Shown: piece by piece, positions 24,296 through 32,835 of the stretch
Position numbering within the stretch: position 1 is the stretch's first letter
Layout of the letters: each line of letters begins with the position of its first letter
Origin: Myroides oncorhynchi
Lineage (GTDB): Bacteria; Bacteroidota; Bacteroidia; Flavobacteriales; Flavobacteriaceae
Assembly: GCF_020905415.1 (NCBI RefSeq)
Contig: NZ_JAJJMP010000001.1
Span: 959,501 to 1,023,500 of the forward strand
Length of the DNA stretch: 64,000 nucleotides
Reading direction: 5' to 3'
Notes under the pieces: model-generated
Databases searched by the model: none
What the model saw: the letters and a program-made list of their open reading frames with translations, nothing else
Told to the model about the DNA's origin: nothing
Position numbers and translations under genes: made by a program

Positions 24296-26281
24296 CTATA
24301 GATCTCTAAATCTAGAAGTAACCTCACCCAAACGCTTCCCAAACATAGTCTTCAAATTCGTATAATCAACAATTAAAGAAAGGATTTCATAAGATCTTCT
24401 TTCATCAACAATATCTATATCTCTTAATTTATCCTGGTACTTATCGATCATCTTTTCTAAGAGAAACTTCCTAAAGGCTAAAATATTCTCAGTCACATAC
24501 TGAGATATTCCTTGTTCTTTCTGTTTAACTATAATATTCTGAGATTCCCATTTATGTAATACCTCTTTCTCATCCTCCATTATAATACTTGTTACCTCCT
24601 GTGCCATCTCAGGACTAAGAGTTTTAAGATACTTCTCTAAATCCCATACATTGTGATTAAAGTAATCAATAAGATCCTTATAAATTATTTTAAACATCGG
24701 ATTCGTTAGTTGTACCTCATCTTCTTGTAGGCTCAAATAAACTCTTTCATAAACTTTTTGTTCTACCTTATGCTCTACTTCTATTACTTCATTTTCTTCA
24801 TTAACGTCTAAAAGAAGCTCTACAAATTGCTCTTCAACATTTCCATACAACAACAGTATTTCAATAATCTTAAGCTCATGATTATATAGCCTATCAAACA
24901 CCTCTTTCTTCGAAAGATCAGAATGAACTACCTCCATCTGCTTTCTCTCCTCTGTATACTTTCTATTGGCCTCAGCTAATTCCTTTCTTCCTATTTGTGC
25001 CAGTGAATTAAAGATAACATCCTCAGAAATATCCATAATACGCGCACATTCCTGTACATATATTTCTCTTTGAATGAGATCAGGTATTTTAGAAATACTC
25101 TGTACCATATCTCTAATTAACTCTGCTTTCTTTATAGGATCACTTTTAGCCTCATCCATTAACAAGTTTGCCTTAAAACGGATAAAGTCAGTAGCATTTG
25201 CCTTAAAATATTCATCTAGCTGTTCCTTTGTATGTTTTCTAGCGAAACTATCAGGATCTTCTCCATCAGGTAAGGGACATACTCGTACGTTCATCCCTGC
25301 CTCTAATATCAAGTCTACCCCTCTAAGAGAAGCACGAATACCCGCAGCATCTCCATCGAATAACATCGTTATATTCTTAGTCAAGCGACTAATCAATCGT
25401 ATTTGATCAAGTGTAAGTGCAGTACCAGAAGACGCCACGACATTTTTTATACCTGTCTGATGCATCTGTATAACATCAGTATACCCTTCTACTAAGAAAC
25501 AGTTGTCTTGTTTGGCGATTTCCTGTTTAGCATGATAGATACCATACAGTACTTTACTCTTGTGATAGATATCACTCTCAGGAGAGTTAAGATACTTAGC
25601 AGCTTTCTTATCTGCAGTCAAAATACGCCCTCCGAATCCTAATACTCGACCAGACATACTCTGAATAGGAAACATAACTCTTCCCTTAAATCGATCAAAC
25701 TTACGATCTTCCTTTACAATAGTTAGCCCTGTTTTATCAAGATACTCTAAAGAATAACCCTTCTGTAACGCAACATCTGTAAAGGCACTCCACTGATCTG
25801 GGGAATATCCTAATCCAAATTCCTTTATTGTTTCTTGAGTAAAGCCTCTCTCCTTAAAGTAAGTCATTCCTATCGCCTTACCTTCTTCTGCATGAAATAA
25901 TGTTTCTTCAAAGTACTTTTTTGCAAACTCAGACACGATGAACATACTCTCCTTTTCGTTCAGCTGTTCTTTTTCCTCATCACTTTGTTCTGTCTCCTCT
26001 ATTTCGATACCATACTTCTTTGCTAAGTAGCGTATTGCCTCTGGATAAGAGAAGTGCTCATGCTCCATAATAAAGCTAATAGCGTTACCACCTTTACCTG
26101 AACTGAAGTCTTTCCAAATCTGCTTAACAGGTGATACCATAAATGATGGTGTTTTCTCGTTAACGAAGGGGCTTAGTCCTTTGTAATTACTCCCTGACTT
26201 TTTCAGAGTTACAAAGTCACCTATCACCTCTTCTACACGAGCAGCGTCAAATACAGCATCTATAGTACTTTTGGAAATCAT
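24296..26281 (-). CDS. dnaG: DNA primase DnaG lacking the zinc-ribbon ligands
   Basis: 661 aa. TOPRIM motifs are intact (NCFLVEGYTDVIQMHQTG, ITMLFDGDAAGIRA). In the N-terminal zinc-binding domain, CPFH is SPFV (residues 37-40) and the CFGC pair is DFSS (58-61) although the surrounding sequence NEKTPSF and GKGGN is kept, so no zinc can be bound in the usual way. The C-terminal part is long and helical, the likely DnaB-interaction region. It synthesises RNA primers at replication forks. A TACCTTTG box lies upstream. Confidence 0.95.
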   Translation of the reverse strand: MISKSTIDAVFDAARVEEVIGDFVTLKKSGSNYKGLSPFVNEKTPSFMVSPVKQIWKDFSSGKGGNAISFIMEHEHFSYPEAIRYLAKKYGIEIEETEQSDEEKEQLNEKESMFIVSEFAKKYFEETLFHAEEGKAIGMTYFKERGFTQETIKEFGLGYSPDQWSAFTDVALQKGYSLEYLDKTGLTIVKEDRKFDRFKGRVMFPIQSMSGRVLGFGGRILTADKKAAKYLNSPESDIYHKSKVLYGIYHAKQEIAKQDNCFLVEGYTDVIQMHQTGIKNVVASSGTALTLDQIRLISRLTKNITMLFDGDAAGIRASLRGVDLILEAGMNVRVCPLPDGEDPDSFARKHTKEQLDEYFKANATDFIRFKANLLMDEAKSDPIKKAELIRDMVQSISKIPDLIQREIYVQECARIMDISEDVIFNSLAQIGRKELAEANRKYTEERKQMEVVHSDLSKKEVFDRLYNHELKIIEILLLYGNVEEQFVELLLDVNEENEVIEVEHKVEQKVYERVYLSLQEDEVQLTNPMFKIIYKDLIDYFNHNVWDLEKYLKTLSPEMAQEVTSIIMEDEKEVLHKWESQNIIVKQKEQGISQYVTENILAFRKFLLEKMIDKYQDKLRDIDIVDERRSYEILSLIVDYTNLKTMFGKRLGEVTSRFRDL

Positions 26282-26351
26282 ATACTTATTTTAGTTCATT
26301 TATAGCTCAATATATAGAATTATTGCGACATTCAACTATTTTTGGCAAATG

Positions 26352-26359
26352 CAAAGGTA
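26352..26359 (-). promoter_or_regulatory. -7 promoter box TACCTTTG for dnaG
   Basis: Perfect TAnnTTTG on the minus strand; expected leader of about 65 nt to the ATG at 26281. Confidence 0.5.
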
Positions 26360-26438
26360 AAAGAAAAGAGAGTTGTTTCTAGAATAAATCATCCAAAAAC
26401 AACTCCCAATAACCTAATAATTCACTTTTAATATCTAT

Positions 26439-27509
26439 TTATAAATCTACTCTTACACCAAATGACCACATATTCTGTTTAATATCACTGTGTTTAAACA
26501 TTGGTGTCAATTCATATTGAGCGAATAAACTCCAATCTCCATTACCGATATAAGCACCTAAACCATATCTTACTTTATTAATATCAAGATCTACTCTCTC
26601 TTTAGTTCTAAATTCATGTCCTTCATCTGTGTATCTATATACTTGGTAAGTATCTTTTCGATTAAGGTTTACAAAACCTCCTACTCCAACTCTCCAAGAC
26701 TCTTGACTCCTAAAGTAAGTTCTACCTGTCTTCTCATTCATCTTAGGTTTTGAGAAATCAAACTCTAAATAAATAGGTATCTGTACTGAACGTATTGCCA
26801 ATCGATTCTTGCGCAAATCTTTCTCATGTTCTACAATAGCTACTTGACCATCAGCTTGTTTTTCAAAATAACGGTGTTCTGTGGGTTTTAGATTATTATA
26901 CTCTAATAAAACCCCATATCTAAGGTGTAATAAGTTACTATCTTTCAATAGACGTCTATTGATATTAAATCCCCACTGAATAAAGCTAGAAGGGACATAG
27001 CGAATATCTGAATTAGCAAAAGCTCCTTCTGTTACTAGATTACTCATCCCATAAGCAAATTGAATCTGAAACCTATTGCGTCTATCGCCTACTATTCGAT
27101 TACCTCTCTGTATGTAGTTTTTTCTACCCATTACAATTGCAGAGCCTGACTGATCCTTAGCAGAATCTCCATATAGTTCCCCTGATTTAATCGAATATTG
27201 CACATGACTCTGAACAGTACTAGATAAGCTATCATTTAGATTATTTATAGTATTTTCTAACCTCTTAGACGACTCTAAAGCTAATTTACTCTTTAGATCT
27301 TGTACTTCTTCTTCTGTAAGTTTCTTATTCTCGACTAACACATTGAGGGAATCTACCTTAATCTTTAAAGCTTCCTTTTCAGATACTGTACTATTCTGAA
27401 TCTTTACAGCAATACTAGTTACTTCCCTATTAAATTTTTTTACTTGCCCAGACATACCTAAAGTAGCAAATAAGGCAAGAGCCATAACTAGTGTATTCTT
27501 TTGTTTCAT
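26439..27509 (-). CDS. Outer-membrane beta-barrel protein with N-terminal coiled coil
   Basis: 356 aa. Signal peptide (MKQKNTLVMALALFATLGMSGQ), coiled coil from about residue 25 to 110, then a beta-barrel of about 200 residues rich in aromatic girdle residues and ending WSFGVRVDL. Third gene of the ECF sigma operon, 6 nt after the anti-sigma-like gene, so probably an envelope protein under that sigma factor (inference). No specific pore or enzymatic role can be assigned. Confidence 0.72.
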   Translation of the reverse strand: MKQKNTLVMALALFATLGMSGQVKKFNREVTSIAVKIQNSTVSEKEALKIKVDSLNVLVENKKLTEEEVQDLKSKLALESSKRLENTINNLNDSLSSTVQSHVQYSIKSGELYGDSAKDQSGSAIVMGRKNYIQRGNRIVGDRRNRFQIQFAYGMSNLVTEGAFANSDIRYVPSSFIQWGFNINRRLLKDSNLLHLRYGVLLEYNNLKPTEHRYFEKQADGQVAIVEHEKDLRKNRLAIRSVQIPIYLEFDFSKPKMNEKTGRTYFRSQESWRVGVGGFVNLNRKDTYQVYRYTDEGHEFRTKERVDLDINKVRYGLGAYIGNGDWSLFAQYELTPMFKHSDIKQNMWSFGVRVDL

Positions 27510-27515
27510 AATTGA

Positions 27516-28133
27516 CTAATTAGATAATTCTACAATGACCTTCTTGGTCTTGTCATAAATTTTTTTGATTACAGATTCTCTGTATTCGACCTCTATTTCC
27601 CCTTCCACTTGATTCAACAGGTCATCACTACTCACCACTATTTTCTTCGAAGACTTACTCACTACCGGTTCTATGAATACTTCTTGAAGATTTTGTGGTT
27701 TTAATGGACTTATTGTATCTACCACTATATCATCATTTGCTAATTGCTTATGTTCTTGCTTCAGTGTATTAATTCCTTCCTGCGTTATCACAGGAGATGT
27801 ACTAGGTTCACTTATTTTCTCTTGATTATAGATTGTATCTATTTTGGGTATTTCTTGTTCTACTAATGTATTGTCGATTTCTTCCACACTAGGCAATTCT
27901 ATAGAAGGTATTACCTGATTATCTAAACTCGGATCAATAAATTGTACTACTGAGAATCCTCCAATCAACAAACTAGCTGCTAATCCTATCCACCACATCA
28001 CATTAGACTTGCTCTTTGCTTTAGCCTGCTGATCTAACTGAGAAGATAATTTATCCCATGCCTGAGAAGAAGGAACTATCTCTCTATCTGCTAAACTGTC
28101 TTTCCACTGTTTATCTATTTTATTCCATTCCAT
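27516..28133 (-). CDS. Single-pass membrane protein, probable anti-sigma regulator
   Basis: 205 aa. N-terminal cytoplasmic part of about 45 residues (WKDSLADREIVPSSQAWDKLSSQL), one membrane helix (about 46-66) and a periplasmic tail rich in E, S, T and V. This topology and position immediately after an ECF sigma gene, overlapping it by 19 nt, fit an anti-sigma factor. A classical zinc-binding H-x3-C-x2-C motif is absent. Confidence 0.65.
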   Translation of the reverse strand: MEWNKIDKQWKDSLADREIVPSSQAWDKLSSQLDQQAKAKSKSNVMWWIGLAASLLIGGFSVVQFIDPSLDNQVIPSIELPSVEEIDNTLVEQEIPKIDTIYNQEKISEPSTSPVITQEGINTLKQEHKQLANDDIVVDTISPLKPQNLQEVFIEPVVSKSSKKIVVSSDDLLNQVEGEIEVEYRESVIKKIYDKTKKVIVELSN

Positions 28134-28681
28134 ACCCCTTGTGTTTTTAAGATTGCTAATTGCTGTTGTAGTAATTTTCTAGCCTGTGCTAACTGAGATT
28201 TAGATGTCCCCTCTTGTATTTTTAATAATTCTGCTATCTCTTGGTGTTTATATCCCTCTATTACATATAAATTAAACACCGTTCTACAGCCTTCTGGCAA
28301 CTGATCTATTAGTAGTTGTATATCCTCAATAGACAGCTCTATATCATCTTCTGCAATTTCTTCTCTTACCTCAACATCTTCTATATAATGAAAGTTTTTC
28401 TGTACTCGTAAAAAAGAAATAGATTCATTCACCATGATACGTCTTACCCAGCCTTCGAAATTCCCTTTTCTTTCGAACTTCTCTATATTTGTAAAGACTT
28501 TCATAAACCCCGCAATCATCACATCCTCTGCATAGTGAATATCCTTAATGTACTGTCTACAGACAGCAAGCATCTTACCAGACACAAGGTCATAGACTTC
28601 CTTCTGCGCAACTCTTTTATGAGCACACAGATCATCTATATAATCCTCTAATTTCTTTTTGTGTAGCCTTATCAACTTCAT
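28115..28681 (-). CDS. ECF-type RNA polymerase sigma factor
   Basis: 188 aa with sigma-70 region 2 (DVMIAGFMKVFTNIEKFERKGNFEGWVRRIMVNESISFLR) and region 4 (LPEGCRTVFNLYVIEGYKHQEIAELLKIQEGTSKSQLAQARKLL). First full-length gene of an operon with a membrane regulator and an outer-membrane protein. An AACC-N16-CGTC ECF-type promoter about 150 nt upstream suggests it activates its own operon. The signal is unknown; envelope stress is the usual theme. Confidence 0.92.
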   Translation of the reverse strand: MKLIRLHKKKLEDYIDDLCAHKRVAQKEVYDLVSGKMLAVCRQYIKDIHYAEDVMIAGFMKVFTNIEKFERKGNFEGWVRRIMVNESISFLRVQKNFHYIEDVEVREEIAEDDIELSIEDIQLLIDQLPEGCRTVFNLYVIEGYKHQEIAELLKIQEGTSKSQLAQARKLLQQQLAILKTQGVWNGIK

Positions 28682-28722
28682 AATAGTAATCTTCTATTGC
28701 TTAAATATAGCTTCTAACCTCC

Positions 28723-28797
28723 TTATTCAAAGAAGTCTAAAATGTACATAATAAACTGGATTATAACCGAAGTGATAAATAAAATAATACCTTTCAT
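28723..28797 (-). CDS. 24-codon hydrophobic leader ORF before the ECF sigma gene
   Basis: ATG at 28795-28797; product MKGIILFITSVIIQFIMYIL... of 24 aa, almost wholly one membrane helix. It lies between the ECF promoter and the sigma gene and starts 5 nt after the hairpin at 28802-28841. It could be a small membrane protein or a regulatory leader peptide. No homolog is known to me, so confidence is limited. Confidence 0.35.
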   Translation of the reverse strand: MKGIILFITSVIIQFIMYILDFFE

Positions 28798-28801
28798 AAT
28801 A

Positions 28802-28841
28802 TTTAGAATTGCTTATCTATTTACATAGACGCAATTCTAAA
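28802..28841 (-). promoter_or_regulatory. Long hairpin in the leader of the ECF operon
   Basis: Perfect 11-bp arms TTTAGAATTGC / GCAATTCTAAA with an inner TCTAT/ATAGA helix. No T-run follows on either strand, so it is not a standard terminator. It overlaps the -10 part of the ECF-type promoter and ends 4 nt before the leader ORF start. Confidence 0.5.
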
Positions 28842-28851
28842 CAAAAAGGTT
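28828..28851 (-). promoter_or_regulatory. ECF-type promoter AACC-N16-CGTC
   Basis: On the minus strand AACC (28848-28851) and CGTC (28828-28831) are separated by exactly 16 bp, the classical ECF sigma promoter architecture, upstream of an ECF sigma operon. Autoregulation is the natural reading. Confidence 0.6.
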
Positions 28852-28869
28852 GTAAGGAAAGTGAAAAAA

Positions 28870-29847
28870 TTATTTTTTTCTTTCTATTACATAATTTACT
28901 AGCGTAAATAGAGCTTCTCTATAAGTAGATTCTGGAAACTCTTGTAGTATACTTAAAGCCTCTTGTTGATACTCTACCATCTTAGTAGTAGCATACTCAA
29001 GACCTCCTTTTTGTTTGACGAATGCGATAACTTCTTTCACACGTCTTTTATCTTCATTGTGATTCTTCACAGAATTTATCAACCACTTCTTCTCTTTTGG
29101 TTCACAAGTATTCAATGTGTAAATCAACGGAAGTGTCATCTTTTGTTCTTTGATATCTATACCTGTAGGTTTACCAATAGGACCATCAGTATAATCAAAC
29201 AAGTCATCTTTTATTTGGAATGCCATACCAATCAACTCTCCGAACTTACGCATCTTCTCAATAAGTTCAGCATCATCAGGTTGAACAGAGGCTGCTCCTA
29301 AGGCACAACATGCTGCTATAAGCGTAGCAGTCTTCTGGCGAATAATCTCATAATACACCTCTTCAGTGATATCTAAACGTCTTGCTTTCTCTATCTGAAG
29401 TAATTCACCCTCGCTCATCTCACGTACAGCCACAGAGATAATACGAAGTAAATCAAAATCACCATTGTCTATAGATAATAGAAGTCCTTTTGCTAATAAG
29501 TAATCACCCACTAACACCGCTATCTTATTCTTCCATAAAGCATTTAGTGAGAAAAAACCACGGCGTTTATTACTATCATCCACGACATCATCGTGTACTA
29601 AAGTTGCTGTGTGTATTAGCTCTATAACAGAAGCACCTCGATAAGTACGCTCATTAACCTCACCTGCCACCATCTTCGCCACTAGGAATACAAACATAGG
29701 ACGCATTTGCTTCCCTTTTCTATTCACTATATAGTAAGTGATTCTATTTAGTAAGGCTACCTTAGTAGTCATTGAGTTGCGGAACTTCTTTTCGAAAAGT
29801 TCCATCTCACTTTGTATAGGCTGTTTTATTTGCTGTACTATATTCAT
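28870..29847 (-). CDS. Polyprenyl (all-trans) diphosphate synthase
   Basis: 325 aa from the ATG at 29845-29847. A TTG nine bases upstream (29856) lies inside the -7 box and is rejected. Aspartate-rich motif 1 is LVHDDVVDDSNKRRG and motif 2 is IKDDLFDY (FARM/SARM type), with GKQMRPMFVFL upstream. It condenses isoprene units onto an allylic diphosphate, probably to make the octaprenyl tail of menaquinone (chain length is inference). Confidence 0.9.
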   Translation of the reverse strand: MNIVQQIKQPIQSEMELFEKKFRNSMTTKVALLNRITYYIVNRKGKQMRPMFVFLVAKMVAGEVNERTYRGASVIELIHTATLVHDDVVDDSNKRRGFFSLNALWKNKIAVLVGDYLLAKGLLLSIDNGDFDLLRIISVAVREMSEGELLQIEKARRLDITEEVYYEIIRQKTATLIAACCALGAASVQPDDAELIEKMRKFGELIGMAFQIKDDLFDYTDGPIGKPTGIDIKEQKMTLPLIYTLNTCEPKEKKWLINSVKNHNEDKRRVKEVIAFVKQKGGLEYATTKMVEYQQEALSILQEFPESTYREALFTLVNYVIERKK

Positions 29848-29853
29848 CGAAAT

Positions 29854-29861
29854 CAAAAATA
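29854..29861 (-). promoter_or_regulatory. -7 promoter box TATTTTTG immediately upstream of the prenyl synthase ATG
   Basis: Perfect TAnnTTTG with only 6 nt between box and ATG, so the mRNA is leaderless or nearly so. Confidence 0.5.
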
Positions 29862-29953
29862 CGACTTTTTTATCTCATTAAATAGTTTCCTTTAGGAGTA
29901 AACTATTAAGAAATAGTCAAGTCTTCTATTACACAGAAATTTACTGTTTTTGA

Positions 29954-30994
29954 TTACGATTTATTAGCCAACTGTCCACAAGCTGCATCAATATCTTTAC
30001 CACGGCTACGACGAACGACTACTGTAATATCGTTGCGCTCTAAAGCTTTGATATAATTATTGGTAGCTTGCTCATCTGCTTGCTGAAACTCTCCGTCGTC
30101 AATAGGATTATACTCAATCAAATTTACCTTACATGGTACGTATTTACAGAACTTCACTAGCGCATCTATAGATGCCTTATCATCGTTAATTCCTCTCCAA
30201 ATCACATACTCATACGTCACGCGACTCTTCGTTTTACTATACCAATACTCTAAAGACTCCCTCAAATCAGTCAGTGGAAAGCTCTTTGTGAAGGGCATAA
30301 TTTTATTGCGTATCTCTTCGATAGCTGAGTGTAGAGACACCGCTAACTTATATTTTACGCCATCATCTGCTAACTTCTTAATCATCTTAGGAAGTCCTGA
30401 AGTAGATACAGTGATACGCTTAGGAGACATTCCTAACCCTTCTTCAGAAGTGATTTTATCTATCGCTGCTTGCACATTGTTATAGTTCATCAGTGGCTCA
30501 CCCATTCCCATAAACACGATGTTAGATAACGGGTGTCCGTGATTCTTACGACTCTGTTGATCGATAGTTAATACCTGATCATAGATCTCATCAGGATTTA
30601 GATTACGCATACGCTTCAGACGAGCAGTAGCACAAAACTCACAGTCTAGGCTACACCCCACTTGTGAAGACACACAAGCCGTAGTTCTCGTTTCTGTAGG
30701 GATTAAGACAGACTCTACAATAAGACCATCGTGTAACTTCACACCATTCTTAATAGTACCATCAGAACTAACCTGCATACTATCTACCTTAATGTGATTA
30801 ATTACGAAGTTTGCATCTAGCATCTCACGTGTAGCCAAAGATAAGTTACTCATATCCTCGAAAGTATGAGCCCCTTTACTCCATAACCACTCGTATACTT
30901 GGTTTCCCCTAAATGCTTTATCTCCCTGAGAAACAAAGAAATCTCTTAATTGTTCCTTAGATAAACTTCTGATGTCTTTTTTGTCTATTTGCAT
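29954..30994 (-). CDS. rlmN: Dual-specificity 23S rRNA/tRNA adenine-C2 methyltransferase
   Basis: 346 aa radical-SAM enzyme forming m2A2503 in 23S rRNA and m2A37 in tRNAs. The radical-SAM cluster motif C-x3-C-x2-C is seen as CSLDCEFC (about residues 113-120), with TRTTACVSSQVGC before it and the C-terminal catalytic-cysteine region RGKDIDAACGQL. Length and motifs are canonical. The ATG lies only 4 nt after a TAACTTTG box. Confidence 0.95.
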   Translation of the reverse strand: MQIDKKDIRSLSKEQLRDFFVSQGDKAFRGNQVYEWLWSKGAHTFEDMSNLSLATREMLDANFVINHIKVDSMQVSSDGTIKNGVKLHDGLIVESVLIPTETRTTACVSSQVGCSLDCEFCATARLKRMRNLNPDEIYDQVLTIDQQSRKNHGHPLSNIVFMGMGEPLMNYNNVQAAIDKITSEEGLGMSPKRITVSTSGLPKMIKKLADDGVKYKLAVSLHSAIEEIRNKIMPFTKSFPLTDLRESLEYWYSKTKSRVTYEYVIWRGINDDKASIDALVKFCKYVPCKVNLIEYNPIDDGEFQQADEQATNNYIKALERNDITVVVRRSRGKDIDAACGQLANKS

Positions 30995-30998
30995 GGCG

Positions 30999-31006
30999 CA
31001 AAGTTA
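30999..31006 (-). promoter_or_regulatory. -7 promoter box TAACTTTG abutting rlmN
   Basis: Perfect TAnnTTTG ending 4 nt before the rlmN ATG (TAACTTTG-cgcc-ATG). Implies a leaderless transcript. Confidence 0.5.
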
Positions 31007-31128
31007 ATCTCAAATTATCCGACTGCCAAATACTGTAATAAAAATATAACAATATTGTAAGGAAGAATCAATTAAGAATTAGGAATTTAAAATTAGGAAT
31101 CCGAGACATCTATATCCACAGTAGTATG

Positions 31129-31146
31129 GGCGTATCACTATACGCC
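31129..31146. repeat. REP-like hairpin GGCGTAT-cact-ATACGCC
   Basis: 7-bp perfect arms with a 4-nt loop; related in sequence to the GGGCGTAA hairpin 270 bp further on. Confidence 0.55.
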
Positions 31147-31176
31147 ACGCAATCCATACCATGCATATCTCCAATC

Positions 31177-31228
31177 TATGTCATGCTGACGAAGGAAGCA
31201 TCACACATATAACTCCACACAGCAACCA
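31177..31228. repeat. Dispersed repeat, CATGCTGAC family, copy B
   Basis: Near-identical to 10033-10085 over about 50 bp: core CATGCTGACGAAGGAAGCAT followed by the same CACACATATAACTCCACACAG tail. Confidence 0.75.
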
Positions 31229-31375
31229 CAATACTTGCGTTGGCGCAGGTCAGAACGCTAAGAAAGAGTCCAGTGGAATCTTTTAGTTAATGGGACAGGA
31301 GGCGTGTTGGCAGAGTAATCCGTGACGTGTATTTTCTCAAAACAATTGCCATGTATATCCACACAATTACATAAA

Positions 31376-31398
31376 GAAAACATCTAAAAGATGTTTTC
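31376..31398. terminator. Hairpin GAAAACATCT-aaa-AGATGTTTTC
   Basis: Perfect 10-bp arms. It could end the minus-strand SWIM gene transcript (stop at 31486), although no long T-run follows; it could also be another repeat unit. Confidence 0.4.
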
Positions 31399-31426
31399 GG
31401 TGGGCGTAAAGTATTACGCCCCTACC
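31399..31426. repeat. REP-like hairpin GGGCGTAA-agta-TTACGCCC
   Basis: Flanked by GGT and CTACC, it matches 40304-40330 (GGTAGACACAAAGTATTGCGTC...) base for base except for paired changes that keep the stem. A looser copy is at 35168-35196. Confidence 0.7.
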
Positions 31427-31485
31427 GTTGTGTGCCAATAGTACATAACATCTATCTCCACACAGTAACTGTTATCTGTAAACTA

Positions 31486-32835
31486 TTAACCGTTAACCAC
31501 TACCTTCTTCACCGCTAGCACATGCTTACACATACCTCTATCTCCCTGATATTTTCCATACCACTCACAAGTACATCTCTCTTGGTCATCATCTAAAATT
31601 ACCGTATGGCGTACACCTCCCGTACCATCTACACGAGCTTCTACACGTCCATTGGCATTGCCGATAATCTCAACCTTATTCTCAGCGATTAACTTCTCAG
31701 CATTCTTTAAACGAGGATTAAGACTCATAACACGCTCTAACTTAAAGGGCAATCTTCGATAAAAGAAAGCATTGTCATCTAAATCAAAACCTAATAATCC
31801 CATAGCAGCTAATCGTCCTGTCAGACTATCCGCATCAGTGAAACTCATCCCTTCTTCCATCGCAAACATCGTCGGGTTAAAGCGTTGGTTCGCATAAGCG
31901 TATTTATCCATCGCATCTATCCACTCATCATCCACATCGTCGATTAACGACTCTAGCGCAGCTCCCTCTCCCGAGAACCCTCTAAAAGTTTCACGAGATA
32001 AAGACAAACTAAATCGAATATCTCCAAAATACAACTGCCAAGTTGTGCTCTGCATATCAGGATGTGGATACACTTGCATAGTATCTATATAAGGCAACAA
32101 AGGCTCTAACAATCTCAAGCGATGAATACCTCCTACACAAACTGCATTAGCAGACTTAACAGGTGTGAATACAGGCATATTACCACGTACTGTTAGATAA
32201 TAATCTGTCTTAATCACCCCCTTAGGAATCCCTCTAAACAGTTGTTGTGTCTGTATTTTATTAAATGTATGCACTCGCTCTGCCTTAGACAGATAGATCT
32301 GTACCGTACTCAATCCTTTAATCCACTTGATCGGAAGAGGTACTTTTCGTTCTACTATTTTCTTATCCTCAGTCTGAATACTAACCTCCTTCTGACCTAT
32401 TGACAGCAGTACATTTTCCTTTTGCTTAATACTATTCAGCGCAGTAAGCATCGGCTGGTTAAAGTCTACATTCGTAGTCCCATTCTCTAAGAACTCCCCA
32501 TCTAACCCATCAGGCAATACATCTACACGAGCGTACACTCCTGCACAGTGAGAGAATCCTTCGAATCGCACTCTACCATCCCCTGCTGTAGCAATAGGGT
32601 CTTTTAGCTTAGCTAGATCAGCAGGAGATAAATTAAAACTAGACTTCACCACATTAGACAACGTGATTAAACAACGTGCCATAATAAAAGGATCCTTCAC
32701 ATTACCCCAAAAAAAGCATGGAGCATCAGTCTTCTTCTGTATCTCACTGTACTTCGCTAAGAATAATTCGTCCCCTCCCTTGCCTTTCGTTAAGCTAGAA
32801 GGGTTATTGTATATATAAGATAATAGATCGTTCAT
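31486..32835 (-). CDS. SWIM zinc-finger protein
   Basis: 449 aa. The C-terminus has a SWIM motif, C-x-C-x12-C-x-H in CTCEWYGKYQGDRGMCKH (about residues 425-442). SWIM domains bind nucleic acid or protein. The rest (KIQTQQLFRGIPKGVIKTDYYLTVRG, LYFGDIRFSLSLSRETFRGFSGEG) is of no known fold to me. In Bacteroidota such SWIM proteins sometimes neighbour MoxR/VWA genes, but none are here. It stands alone between two repeat-bearing spacers; function unknown. Confidence 0.8.
   Translation of the reverse strand: MNDLLSYIYNNPSSLTKGKGGDELFLAKYSEIQKKTDAPCFFWGNVKDPFIMARCLITLSNVVKSSFNLSPADLAKLKDPIATAGDGRVRFEGFSHCAGVYARVDVLPDGLDGEFLENGTTNVDFNQPMLTALNSIKQKENVLLSIGQKEVSIQTEDKKIVERKVPLPIKWIKGLSTVQIYLSKAERVHTFNKIQTQQLFRGIPKGVIKTDYYLTVRGNMPVFTPVKSANAVCVGGIHRLRLLEPLLPYIDTMQVYPHPDMQSTTWQLYFGDIRFSLSLSRETFRGFSGEGAALESLIDDVDDEWIDAMDKYAYANQRFNPTMFAMEEGMSFTDADSLTGRLAAMGLLGFDLDDNAFFYRRLPFKLERVMSLNPRLKNAEKLIAENKVEIIGNANGRVEARVDGTGGVRHTVILDDDQERCTCEWYGKYQGDRGMCKHVLAVKKVVVNG

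Larger units (their letters stand above)
31007..31485. other. Repeat-packed spacer between rlmN and the SWIM gene
   Basis: About 480 nt without a gene, holding at least four palindromic or dispersed repeats: 31129-31146, 31177-31228, 31376-31398 and 31399-31426, plus two ATTAGGAAT words near 31075-31101. GC content is visibly higher than in neighbouring spacers. Confidence 0.65.

Noticed and set aside
28802..28841. Hairpin read as the terminator of the prenyl synthase gene
   Set aside because: No T-run follows on the minus strand, and it overlaps the ECF promoter -10 part.
28963..29301. Plus-strand frame of 112 aa opposite the prenyl synthase
   Set aside because: It is antisense to a well-supported gene and has no coding character.
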